In this document: in pieces, positions 1 through 8,215 of the stretch | How the letters are laid out: every line of letters begins with the position of its first letter | Numbering within the stretch: position 1 is the first letter of the stretch | DNA from: Clostridia bacterium | GTDB taxonomy: Bacteria > Bacillota_A > Clostridia > Oscillospirales > CAG-272 | Assembly (NCBI GenBank): GCA_017626655.1 | Contig: JAGAIH010000279.1 | Coordinates: forward strand, 1 to 20,917 | Reading direction: 5' to 3' | DNA: 20,917 nucleotides | Notes under the pieces: generated by a model | Told to the model about the DNA's origin: nothing | What the model saw: only the letters and a program-made list of their open reading frames with translations | Database searches by the model: none | Program-made: the position numbers and the translations under genes

Positions 1-1604
1 AAATGGCTGTCACGGTCCTTGGCGTAGTCGTATTCATCGACAAATGCAAGGTATTCCTGTTGGGTGATCTTGCCTTGGTGGTAATCGGCCACGACCTGGT
101 TAAAGCTGTTCTTGGCGGTGTCGATGCGGTCACGCTCGGCCTCCATGTAGGCCAGCTTGCCGTCGGTGATCTCGCCCTCCAAAAGAACCATGTACTCTTT
201 GTAAACGCTATCCGTAAAGGATTCGGTATAAGTAAAGGTTTCGGCGGCGATAAAGCCCTTAGCCAGTAGAACGACCGCCACAATGATGATGAACTTATTC
301 GCCAGCAGGAGCTTACCCATCTCCGCGCCGAACAGGGTGCGGCAGGGCATGGGGATGGCTCTTGCGGGGAGCTTGATGGGCTTCTTGGTCTTGATCTTGA
401 CCGCGCCTTGGGTGCGACAGAAGGCGAAAGCAGACAGGGCGGCGAAGGCCAGAGCAAGGACAGCGAACAGGCCGATGGACAGCGGAATATAGGGGACGGA
501 TTCCTCAAATACGTTGAGGGAGTAGTAGCGGGTGTATGCCGTTTTGGTGTCCATGACCGTGAACAGGTTGAGCATATCAAAAGAGCCCGTCTGCTCCAAC
601 GAGATAAAGAAATACAGCACGAAGTTGACCGCCACAGCGCCCAGGGATGCCACGAAGGTCAGGGCGTACTTCTTGATGAACACCGAGACCAACATTATGA
701 GGGTTCCCAGCGCGAACAGCACAAGGATCTTGGTCAGCACCGACACGGCCAACAGCTCGCCCACGGTGATGATCTCGGGGCAGAACTTGAAGTCCTCGAA
801 GACCTGGACGAAGTTGCCGAGGGAGGAGAACCCGTAGCTTGCGCCGTAAAAGGCCATGGTGGTGGCGGTGAACAGTACCACGGCGAGGGTGGTGAACAGA
901 GCCAGCGCGCCCAGCTTATTCAAGAAGGTGTGTAACCGTCCCTTCTTGGTGGCATGGAGGATGGGGTACATGCCCGAGGAGAATTCCTCGATGCAGAGAC
1001 CGGGAGCGAGGACGAGCATGAGCATGACCAGGAGGACGTTGCCGCTGGTATAGGCGTGGTATTCGTCCCAGCCCACGGCGTATTCGTAATCGATGGGAAT
1101 GAGAGAGTTGACCTCGTAGATGTACTCGATGTCGGACTGGTACTTGTATTCGTAGTCGTTTTCGGTCACACCCGAGGCGAGGTAGTCCTCTTTAGCGATG
1201 ATGGCGGCCTTGACCACGCGCTTCAAGTCCTTGGGGTAGGAGTCGATCTCGGCCATGAATCGCTCTGCCCAAAAATAATTCTGATATTTTTGAGCATCCT
1301 CGTCCAGCTCCCAAGTATAACTATTCGCATTGGGATTCTTCTCAAGGAATTCTTGCATTTCCTGCTGTACCTTGGGGTAAAACACCTCGTTATAGTAGGC
1401 AGTCAGGCGGTCATACTCGGCCTTCCACGCCTCGGGGTCATCATTATAGGCCTCCAGAGCCGCCAGCACGTCCTCGGACAGGTCGGTTGCGGGATCATGC
1501 TTGGCCTCGGAGTAGGACAAAAGGGAGTTCAACAGGAACAGAAGGATGAACAGACCGAGGATGAATTTGTTGCTGATGAGTTTTTTACATTCGTATTTAA
1601 ACAT
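1..1604 (-). CDS. ABC-2-like permease, paralogue of the 8206-5816 protein (C-terminus outside window)
   Basis: This is an open frame of about 534 codons that starts with ATG at 1604 and runs off the left edge. An AAAGGGG ribosome site precedes it, 17 bases after the stop of the upstream lipoprotein. The N-terminus (MFKYECKKLISNKF followed by a hydrophobic helix) matches the start of the complete permease at 8206-5816. An extracytoplasmic loop rich in Glu, Asp and Tyr follows, then a run of membrane helices. Around positions 920-990 it encodes EEFSSGMYPILHATKKGR, the charged cytoplasmic loop typical of Firmicutes ABC-2 permeases. Near the left edge a second-half extracytoplasmic segment begins (QGKITQQEYLAF), matching the paralogue, so roughly a third is missing. 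A role in export or membrane remodelling is inferred from family. No ATPase partner is visible; one could lie beyond the left edge. Confidence 0.85.
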   Translation of the reverse strand, partial: MFKYECKKLISNKFILGLFILLFLLNSLLSYSEAKHDPATDLSEDVLAALEAYNDDPEAWKAEYDRLTAYYNEVFYPKVQQEMQEFLEKNPNANSYTWELDEDAQKYQNYFWAERFMAEIDSYPKDLKRVVKAAIIAKEDYLASGVTENDYEYKYQSDIEYIYEVNSLIPIDYEYAVGWDEYHAYTSGNVLLVMLMLVLAPGLCIEEFSSGMYPILHATKKGRLHTFLNKLGALALFTTLAVVLFTATTMAFYGASYGFSSLGNFVQVFEDFKFCPEIITVGELLAVSVLTKILVLFALGTLIMLVSVFIKKYALTFVASLGAVAVNFVLYFFISLEQTGSFDMLNLFTVMDTKTAYTRYYSLNVFEESVPYIPLSIGLFAVLALAFAALSAFAFCRTQGAVKIKTKKPIKLPARAIPMPCRTLFGAEMGKLLLANKFIIIVAVVLLAKGFIAAETFTYTESFTDSVYKEYMVLLEGEITDGKLAYMEAERDRIDTAKNSFNQVVADYHQGKITQQEYLAFVDEYDYAKDRDSH

Positions 1605-1621
1605 GGCTTCATCCCCTTTGC

Positions 1622-3004
1622 TTATTCAGCACTGGTGAAATCCAACACTCTGACGGTACCGTTTTGCAGGTCGGCTACGGCGTACTGCAAAGGCTCGTTG
1701 TTCGAGCTGTCGGGAAAATCCTGATTTAAATAATTTTTGAATTGCTCGTAATGTCGATAGGTGAAGAAGACAACCTCTCCGTCAACGGCTATGCTTTCGA
1801 TGCGGACAGGCACATCCTTGTAGGTAAGCTGGAGAACACACTCTTCTGTGTTCTCTCCGATTTTTACACGGTAGACCTTTCCCGCGCCTTGCGTTTGGGC
1901 GGTCATGGGCTTCTTCTTGTACTCCCATTTCCAAGTATAATATTCCTTCATGGGATCATTCTCCATCTCTTCCTCGGTGAGATTCCGCTTATAGTAAATG
2001 TAATCTCCGGAGATGATCGCATTATAGAAGGGTACGTCGGGAAGGTCGTAGGTCTGCTCGGTTTGCAGATCGTACACATAGGACGCCTGAGGGTAGAACT
2101 CCCCCTCTTCGAGTTCATTCACAACCAGATACCGATCGGTATAGCCCGCGAGGCTGTCTCCCTCCGCTATGACCTCGCTGTTTTCAAAATTCAGATCCGC
2201 ACGGAACAGCTTTCCTTTTTGCGTAGAATCCCGATAGATCACCGAATCTTCGATCCAAGCCTGTAGACCGATGGTGTTGGGGATCTCAAAACGTTTCTTA
2301 AATTCCCGCGTGTTCAGGTCGATGGTATATATTCCCGTCACGCTCGAGCCCTTTTCGCTGTATGTCTTAAATTCGACGTAAACAAGATCATCATAAACAT
2401 AATCTACAATCACCATGTCCGAGTAGACCCAAAAACCATCATCATATTCGTCCTTCTCATAGTATTCGGTTATATCGTAGAGCTCTTGCACATGGTTCCG
2501 TTGCAGATCACAGGTGTACAGTTTGCTGTTCGTGTCAAATTTGGACTCGAAAACAATGGTTTCGGTTCCGATGTAGAGGATCTCCGCAGCTGACCAAACA
2601 CACTTTTCAAGCTCGTGGGTACAAAGTGGGTCGGCACACCATGCGCTGATGTTTCCTGTTAGTTTATTGTAGAAATACATTTGGGATTCGCCCGAGGTGT
2701 CTACAATATTGGTAAACAGCGTACCTGTAGGGAACATCTGCAGATTGATGGTCTGATTGTTCCGGGAGCTGTTCAAAAACAGGGCTTCCAAATCCTCCAC
2801 GCTTTTGTCCGCGTAGTAGGGCGTGCTTCCGCCCTTGTGAATGGTGGGGGTGTCATACTGTTCATCGAGTGGCTTTTCGTAAGCATGAGTGGACTGCTCC
2901 TCCAGTCGATCCTCGTAGTTATTCCTGCGGGAGCAGGATGAGCAAGAGGCAAACGAGGACAGCAGCAGCATGGCTGTCAATACGAGCAATAATGGCTTTT
3001 TCAT
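1622..3004 (-). CDS. Propeller-like lipoprotein with CxxxxCxH...C motif
   Basis: A 460-residue predicted lipoprotein. I chose ATG 3004 because AGAAAGGA precedes it and the paralogues start with the same MKK signal. The in-frame ATG at 3064 lies upstream of the -10 element at 3051-3056. The signal peptide ends in FASC (Cys21) and is followed by CSSCSRR and Y-E-x-x-L-E. The FYNKLTGN segment (about 111-118) leads into the Cys cluster: C123, C128, H130, C135. Repeated short beta-strand segments with 'YLYDLQT' or 'IYTIDLNT' signatures suggest a beta-propeller. An acidic loop, ENDPMKEYYT, and a C-terminal block (ECVLQLTYK, then DLQNGTV) are shared with the other lipoproteins. Its function is unknown. 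It sits directly upstream of the partial permease, so the two may work together. It has its own promoter and is the closest paralogue, at its N-terminus, of 13118-11667. Confidence 0.88.
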   Translation of the reverse strand: MKKPLLLVLTAMLLLSSFASCSSCSRRNNYEDRLEEQSTHAYEKPLDEQYDTPTIHKGGSTPYYADKSVEDLEALFLNSSRNNQTINLQMFPTGTLFTNIVDTSGESQMYFYNKLTGNISAWCADPLCTHELEKCVWSAAEILYIGTETIVFESKFDTNSKLYTCDLQRNHVQELYDITEYYEKDEYDDGFWVYSDMVIVDYVYDDLVYVEFKTYSEKGSSVTGIYTIDLNTREFKKRFEIPNTIGLQAWIEDSVIYRDSTQKGKLFRADLNFENSEVIAEGDSLAGYTDRYLVVNELEEGEFYPQASYVYDLQTEQTYDLPDVPFYNAIISGDYIYYKRNLTEEEMENDPMKEYYTWKWEYKKKPMTAQTQGAGKVYRVKIGENTEECVLQLTYKDVPVRIESIAVDGEVVFFTYRHYEQFKNYLNQDFPDSSNNEPLQYAVADLQNGTVRVLDFTSAE

Positions 3005-3034
3005 AATCGTTTTCCTTTCTGTACGGAATGAGAT

Positions 3035-3100
3035 CGGATCGTACAGCCCTATTGTACCATACAATCCGATTTCGCGAAATATCCGAGTGGCACGATTTTT
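3035..3100 (-). repeat. 66-base promoter cassette, copy 1
   Basis: These 66 bases match 13147-13212 at all but four positions by direct reading. The block spans the -10 element, a perfect 12-base palindrome ATTTCGCGAAAT (3069-3080), the GGCAC/GTGCC element (3089-3093) and a T-rich edge. The homology continues into the signal-peptide coding sequence of the gene, so promoter and gene start were duplicated together. Confidence 0.85.
3051..3093 (-). promoter_or_regulatory. Extended -10 promoter for the lipoprotein at 3004-1622
   Basis: On the minus strand the -10 is TACAAT (3056-3051), preceded by TGG, which fits the extended TGn rule. The -35 region (TTTCGC, 17-base spacer) is poor and lies inside the palindrome ATTTCGCGAAAT. 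GTGCC (3093-3089) lies exactly 32 bases upstream of the -10, as at three other promoters in the window. The palindrome over the -35 could be an operator; that part is inference. Confidence 0.65.
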
Positions 3101-3134
3101 CTAAAAGCCCTGTTTTTTGAAAAAACTTTCTGTA

Positions 3135-4565
3135 TCAGTCCTCTTTCTCCAGATCCAGCTCCGGGAAGGAGGGGAGCTTGTAGACCTTACCCGTCAGAGT
3201 GTCAATGGCGGCGTTGCGGAATACGGTGGCGCTGTAGGAGGGCTGCTTGCACAGGCTGTTGGGGTAGTCCAGATAGGTCTGGTAGCTGACGTACAGCATC
3301 CGTCCGTCAAAGCCCATAGGCCACCAGATCATGTCGGGGATACCCTTGGTGGTGAGCTGGGCGATCTCGGTCACGCTCCCGTCGGGAGCCAGACGGTAGA
3401 TACGCCCTGCCCAGGCGGCGCGGCCGCTTGAGCTTTTGGCGGTATCCTCGGCCGTATAAAAGTCATAGCCCGGGTCGTCCTTGTAGGCCTCTCCGCTGTG
3501 ATCCACGATGCAGAAGGCGGCATCCCCGTATCGGTAGACGTTGACGATGTCCACGTCTCCGCCGTCGGGGATCAGCTCAGCCGTGGGTACAGTCTCCCCC
3601 GTTTGCAGATCGTATGTATATCCCACCGACGCAAAATTCGGCGTGGCGTAATCAATGGTACCGTAGAGCATATACCCGTCCCGTACCGACTCTACAGACA
3701 CAGTCAGATGCTTTTCCGCCTCCACAAGGGTCTTGACCTCTCCCGTGGCCACGTCGCAGGAGATCAGCAGGTTGCGATCCTTGGTGGCGTAGACGGTTCC
3801 GTCTCGCACCACGAAGCTGTTCATGGGGGTAGCCTCGTTGATGAAATCGTACTGCTTGGTTGCAGGATCGTACTGCACCACCGTATTGCGCAGAAGCTCG
3901 CCATCCTCGTCGTGGATCTCGGTGGAAAAATACAGGCAGTCTCCGTCGGCCTGCATACCCGACCAGGAGCTGGACAGCAGGGTCTCTGTACTGATTTCGG
4001 TGCGATCACCACCTGAGATGATTGTCCCGCTGGCCGTGCCCTTATAGGAGACGGTGGGCATGGGATCCAGCTCCACCCGCAGATCGGACAAATGCTTGTC
4101 GAAGGACAAAAGACGGACGTCTCTTTGGTCGTAGTCGGAGGTCTGCACGTAAATGCGACCGTTCAGGTAGGCGACTCCCTCCACAAAGCGATCCCCTCCG
4201 AACTGACAGCCGCTCCTCTCCTCGTGGGTGCAGAAGGGATCGGGGCAGAGACTTACGTAGGTTTGGGAGACCTTGCTGTACACCTTGTTGTCGCTGTGGG
4301 TGTTGGGCAGAAAGGTGTAATAGGGAGTATTGACAAAGTCGCCGTTTTTACTGACGGAATGCCCGTACTGCTCGAAAATAGCCTCCCAGTCCGCTTCGGA
4401 TATGGGATAGAGCTCGTCGGGGGACAGGGTATCGGCGGGAGCCTCGGTGAAGGTCTCGTCGCCCACGATGCTTGCGCGGCGGGTGATGAGGGGGATGGAC
4501 AGGGCACTGGCCGCAACGAGGATCAGAGCGACCGAAATCATGGTTATGATGCGTTTTTTGGACAT
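3135..4565 (-). CDS. Membrane-anchored propeller-like protein, last gene of the left sigma operon
   Basis: A 476-residue protein with a short basic N-terminus (MSKKR), one hydrophobic helix (about 6-28) and then RR, with no lipobox Cys, so it is probably a signal anchor facing outward. After the helix comes GDETFTEAP and LSPDELYP, nearly shared with the protein at 9541-8216. The Cys cluster is C107, C112, H114, C120 (CPDPFCTHEERSGC). The body has repeated strand segments resembling a propeller, including 'AYLNGRIYV', 'TYDLQTGE' and 'YKDDPGYDFYT'. The C-terminal block QLTTKGIPDMIWW plus 'DTLTGKVY' parallels the lipoprotein family. AAGGAG sits just before the ATG, and the gene starts 19 bases after the LRR gene stops. 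The function is unknown; co-transcription with the sigma and permease genes suggests a sensory or accessory envelope role. Confidence 0.88.
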   Translation of the reverse strand: MSKKRIITMISVALILVAASALSIPLITRRASIVGDETFTEAPADTLSPDELYPISEADWEAIFEQYGHSVSKNGDFVNTPYYTFLPNTHSDNKVYSKVSQTYVSLCPDPFCTHEERSGCQFGGDRFVEGVAYLNGRIYVQTSDYDQRDVRLLSFDKHLSDLRVELDPMPTVSYKGTASGTIISGGDRTEISTETLLSSSWSGMQADGDCLYFSTEIHDEDGELLRNTVVQYDPATKQYDFINEATPMNSFVVRDGTVYATKDRNLLISCDVATGEVKTLVEAEKHLTVSVESVRDGYMLYGTIDYATPNFASVGYTYDLQTGETVPTAELIPDGGDVDIVNVYRYGDAAFCIVDHSGEAYKDDPGYDFYTAEDTAKSSSGRAAWAGRIYRLAPDGSVTEIAQLTTKGIPDMIWWPMGFDGRMLYVSYQTYLDYPNSLCKQPSYSATVFRNAAIDTLTGKVYKLPSFPELDLEKED

Positions 4566-4584
4566 GGTAAATTCTCCTTTTTAC

Positions 4585-5793
4585 TCATTTTTGAATGACA
4601 TTCCCGTTTTCATCCAGCTCCCACGACCCCTGATAGTGCGCCGTGGCATTCGTGCTGAACTGAGCGCCAAATAGCAGGACGCCGTCCCCCTTGAGGTTGC
4701 TGACATAGACGTCGGCGAGGGCTTCACACCCCGCAAAATGCAGGACGCCGGGGACGGTGATCTCCCCAAGGAACACAGCTTCCTTGATGTGTTTACAGGA
4801 CATGAACATACCCACGGTCAGCTCGGTCATGGAGGCGGGACAAACTACCCTCTCAATGCTCCCGCACCCTTGGAAGGTGAACTCCCCGGGCTTGTTGACT
4901 CCCTCTGGGATGATGAGGTCAACCACCTTTTCACCGCCCACGTAGAAGTCCGCGCCGTTGACCAGAGGATTGCCGTTCATCTCGAATTGGATGGCACACC
5001 ACATGGCGATATCGCCGCTGTAGCGGACGGTTTTGAGGTTTTCGCACTTGTCAAAGGCGCCGTTGCCGACGGCTTGCAGGGTGGCAGGCAGGGTGATCTC
5101 GGGGAGGTTTACAATGCCCTTGAAGGCGGAGCTTCCAATGCTGACAAGTCCATCGGGAAAATTGACCTCCCGCAAGAGACGGCAATCGCTGAAGGCCATA
5201 TCTCCGATCACGGTGACGGTAGAGGGGATATGAATACTCCGCAGGGAGCCGCAATTCTGGAACATCCCGTAGGAGATCTCGGTCAGACCCTCAGGGAGGG
5301 TAACCGACTGAACGGGAAGCCCCGCAAAGGCGTTGACGGGCAGGGTGGTCAAGGAGGGCGGGACGGTCAGCCCCTTGAGGGAGGTCAAGCCGCTCAAAGC
5401 ATAGCTCTGAATCGAGGTGACATTCTCTCCGATGACCACATTGGTTACGTCCACGCTCTCGCCCATGGTGGTGACGCTCACCACGGGGAGACCGTCGTGC
5501 TTGGCGGGAATGAGAATTTGGGTATCGGTACAGGTGCCAAGCCCCGTGACCGCGTAGCCCGCTCCGTCCTCGGTCAGCTCATATTGGAGGCCTTGGCTCT
5601 CGGGCATATCCGCGCCGCAGATTTGACAGATACCGTCCACAAGGTCGTGAACACGGCAGACCTCGGCTTCGGTCTCGTAGTGGGGATTGACGAAGGTGCC
5701 TTGCGTGGTATCGTCGTTTCCGTCGTCACCAAAGGAGCAGGCGGTTATGGAAAGGGCAAGGAGAGACAGCAGGAAAATAGAGATACGTTTCAT
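4585..5793 (-). CDS. BspA-type leucine-rich-repeat lipoprotein
   Basis: A 402-residue predicted lipoprotein with a signal peptide ending in SITAC (Cys19). After a low-complexity acidic linker comes CRVHDLVDGICQICGADM, a Cys/His head often seen before LRR_5 domains, which could bind a metal. Next is the family phrase GYAVTGLGTCTDTQILIPAKHDGLPV. From about residue 110 there are successive repeats of the LRR_5 pattern (for example IPSTVTVIGDMAFSDC and FPDGLVSIGSSAFKG). The repeats grow irregular toward the C-terminus. Such proteins are usually surface-exposed and mediate binding to proteins or glycans. It lies in the left operon, 22 bases after the permease stop, with AGAAAGGA upstream. The family call is firm; a ligand or sensing role within the sigma system is inference. 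Confidence 0.92.
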   Translation of the reverse strand: MKRISIFLLSLLALSITACSFGDDGNDDTTQGTFVNPHYETEAEVCRVHDLVDGICQICGADMPESQGLQYELTEDGAGYAVTGLGTCTDTQILIPAKHDGLPVVSVTTMGESVDVTNVVIGENVTSIQSYALSGLTSLKGLTVPPSLTTLPVNAFAGLPVQSVTLPEGLTEISYGMFQNCGSLRSIHIPSTVTVIGDMAFSDCRLLREVNFPDGLVSIGSSAFKGIVNLPEITLPATLQAVGNGAFDKCENLKTVRYSGDIAMWCAIQFEMNGNPLVNGADFYVGGEKVVDLIIPEGVNKPGEFTFQGCGSIERVVCPASMTELTVGMFMSCKHIKEAVFLGEITVPGVLHFAGCEALADVYVSNLKGDGVLLFGAQFSTNATAHYQGSWELDENGNVIQK

Positions 5794-5815
5794 ATGGAAT
5801 TCCTTTCTTGGCCGG

Positions 5816-8206
5816 TCACGACGTACTTCTGACCCATTTGCGGTGGCAGAGGGCGAACAAGCCCACCGTAAGCGTGAGTACGGTCACCGTGAACAGGATG
5901 CCGTAGAGGGGGGATGCCGTCAGCAGGGTGATATACTCATGACCGCTGAGCAGGGCGGTGTAATCGGCGTACTTGGCCGCATCCAGGCCAAAGGCGGTGA
6001 TGGCGTAGGGGATCAGCGTGACCGCCGCCACGGTGGACATACAGGATACGGTCTTCTCAAACAGCGCCGACAGGGATACGGTGGCGACTGCCAAAAGGAC
6101 AAAACCCAGCGTGCGCAAGGTTTCGTAGACCCAGAAAAGCTGCTCGATGGTCAAACTCCCGCGTACGCCGCCGAAAAGGATCAGACTGGCAGCAGGGGCA
6201 TCCGAGGCAGGGAAACGGTAAAGGGGGATAACCGCGTTGTAGTCAATAGCGGCAAAAGTGATACCCAGCCCCAGAGCAAGGATGACGGCCAAGGCAAACT
6301 TTACCGCAAAGGTGTGTCCCCGTCCGCCCTTGGTGGCGCGGAGGATGGAGGTCATGCCCGCGCGGTACTCCGAGGCGAACAGCCCCGCAAACAGGAGCAG
6401 AACGGCGGCGTAGAGCAGGTAATCAAAGCCCAGGGTCAGCAGGTGATTCCAGCCCGTGTCGTACAGGAAGTAGGCCTCCTGTCCCTCGGCGCGGAGGGCA
6501 AGGATATGGTCGCGGCGGGCCTCCACCTGTAACAGCGCCTTATCCCGCACCTTGGCGTCCTCCAGGGCGTCCTGATACTCCACGTATTCCTCGTAGCTGA
6601 TCTCCGCCTTGAAGTACTTGTTCTGCATGGATTTTTCGCTGTAGATGATCTCGTCCACCATGTCCCGCTCCTCTTGGATGTAGGTCAGCTTCTCGTCGGT
6701 GGCTTCTCCCTCCAAAAGGGTCATGTAGCTGCGGTAGCGGGCATCCGAGGGGGCGAGGTGGGGTGTCACGGTACGGTCTGTAATTTCGACCTTAAGGAAC
6801 AGCACGACAAGGATGAGGATGATGTATTTTCCGGCCACCAAAAGCTTGTGGCACTCATATCCCGCGCGGGTACGGATGAGGCAGGGGATGGTGGGGAGAC
6901 GGAACCGCTTGCGGCTGAACAAACGGGTCAGCTTTTCGGGCAGACGAAGGGTGGCTTTCCCGTCGGCGCGGTTAAAAAGATACACGGTAATGCCGCCGCA
7001 GACGGCTATGAGGGCGAGCAGAGCTCCGATGATACAGGGGAGCGCGGGGATGGCAAAGCCAAAGAAATTGATGGCGTAGTACTGCCCGAACAGGAGATCC
7101 GTGTCCATGACCGCAAAGGCATTCATGAGGCGCAAGGGGTGATTGGGATCCAGATATTCGTTCAGGTACAGAACGAAATTTCCCGCCACCAGCACAAGGC
7201 CGCTCATGTAGGTAAAGGCGTGGCTCCGCAGGAGAACGGAGAGCATGAGGATCAACATACCCAGGGCGGTCATGGTGAGGATCTTCACAAGGACGGTCAT
7301 CACCAGTAGCTCGTCCACCTTGAGCATCTGGGGGCAGTAGAGGTAGTCCTCCATGAGCTGAACGTAGCCGCCGAGAGAGGAAAATCCATGGTAGCGGAGG
7401 CCGTAGAACAGGAGCGTAGTACCCGAAAAGGCAATCACAGCTACCGTAACGGCGGTCAGCAGGGCGGCAAATTTTGTGAGGATCAGGGTGGTATGCCCTT
7501 CTCTTGTGGCGTGGATGAGGGGGAAAATCCCACTCTTTTTCTCGTCCAGGATCATGCCCGTTACCAAGACCAACAGGAACAGGAGTAAGCAAAGCCCGCC
7601 GTGGTCATAAGCGAAGTAGGGCTCCCAGCCGCGGATATACTCGTTTTCAAGGGGTATGTACTGATTCGCCCAGTAGATATCCATGATATCGCTCTGGAAG
7701 CGGTAGGCGTAGTCGTTCTCCGACATACCTTGGGCCAGGTATTCGGCGCGGGTCTGCTGTGCCTGGGTCAGTACCGCCTGCATCTGCCCGGGATACTCCT
7801 CAATGCGCTCCATGGTATTCCCGAAGCGGCGGTAGGTGAAGTATATGCGGTTCAATCGGTCTCCGTCGTATTCGTCCCAGTAGTCGGCGAGGTCGAAGGT
7901 GCCGTTAATGAGCAGACCGTTTTCCCTGGCGTAATTGAAGTAGTAATCCGACATTTCATCGGCCAGCTCATCGTAATCCATTTCGGCCTCGTATTCCTTC
8001 ATGAAGGCCTCGGGGTCTGCCTCATACCGCTCGTACATGGCCAGAATCTCGCCGTGCCACTCGTCCTGGGGGCAGAAGTAGTCACGGTTCAGAGCGGTAT
8101 CGCGGGCCTCGTAGAAGGACAGGAGAGCGTTGAGCAGGAACAGGAATGCGAAGGTGATGCAGAGGAATTTGTTACCGATGAGCTTTTTCAGTTCGTATTT
8201 CAGCAT
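5816..8206 (-). CDS. Large internally duplicated ABC-2-like permease
   Basis: A 796-residue polytopic membrane protein. The N-terminal half has a helix at about 12-30, a long polar Glu/Tyr-rich extracytoplasmic loop (about 31-200), then roughly five helices. A second half begins near residue 440 with the same plan: a short cytoplasmic YECHKLL segment, a helix, a polar loop and further helices. Each half carries the cytoplasmic signature of Firmicutes ABC-2 permeases: DEKKSGIFPLIHATREG near 225, and SEYRAGMTSILRATKGGR near 615. It is therefore best read as two permease halves fused in one chain, consistent with a pseudo-dimeric transporter. It starts 9 bases after the propeller-like gene stops, with AAGGTG as ribosome site. 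No ATPase gene adjoins it. The substrate is unknown; peptide or lipid-active compound export, as in other sigma-linked permeases, is a guess. Confidence 0.85.
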   Translation of the reverse strand: MLKYELKKLIGNKFLCITFAFLFLLNALLSFYEARDTALNRDYFCPQDEWHGEILAMYERYEADPEAFMKEYEAEMDYDELADEMSDYYFNYARENGLLINGTFDLADYWDEYDGDRLNRIYFTYRRFGNTMERIEEYPGQMQAVLTQAQQTRAEYLAQGMSENDYAYRFQSDIMDIYWANQYIPLENEYIRGWEPYFAYDHGGLCLLLFLLVLVTGMILDEKKSGIFPLIHATREGHTTLILTKFAALLTAVTVAVIAFSGTTLLFYGLRYHGFSSLGGYVQLMEDYLYCPQMLKVDELLVMTVLVKILTMTALGMLILMLSVLLRSHAFTYMSGLVLVAGNFVLYLNEYLDPNHPLRLMNAFAVMDTDLLFGQYYAINFFGFAIPALPCIIGALLALIAVCGGITVYLFNRADGKATLRLPEKLTRLFSRKRFRLPTIPCLIRTRAGYECHKLLVAGKYIILILVVLFLKVEITDRTVTPHLAPSDARYRSYMTLLEGEATDEKLTYIQEERDMVDEIIYSEKSMQNKYFKAEISYEEYVEYQDALEDAKVRDKALLQVEARRDHILALRAEGQEAYFLYDTGWNHLLTLGFDYLLYAAVLLLFAGLFASEYRAGMTSILRATKGGRGHTFAVKFALAVILALGLGITFAAIDYNAVIPLYRFPASDAPAASLILFGGVRGSLTIEQLFWVYETLRTLGFVLLAVATVSLSALFEKTVSCMSTVAAVTLIPYAITAFGLDAAKYADYTALLSGHEYITLLTASPLYGILFTVTVLTLTVGLFALCHRKWVRSTS

Positions 8207-8215
8207 GATGGCACC

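Noticed and set aside
3101..3134. A- and T-rich inverted sequence after the stop at 3135, as a possible terminator
   Set aside because: GTTTTTT and AAAAAAC are separated by one base, so only a short A-U hairpin could form. It is not good enough to call.
4738..5832. Plus-strand open frame of 364 codons opposite the LRR gene
   Set aside because: It is the antisense of a clear LRR_5 repeat gene, and its apparent Gly/His/Asp-rich repeats are the complement of the LRR repeats.
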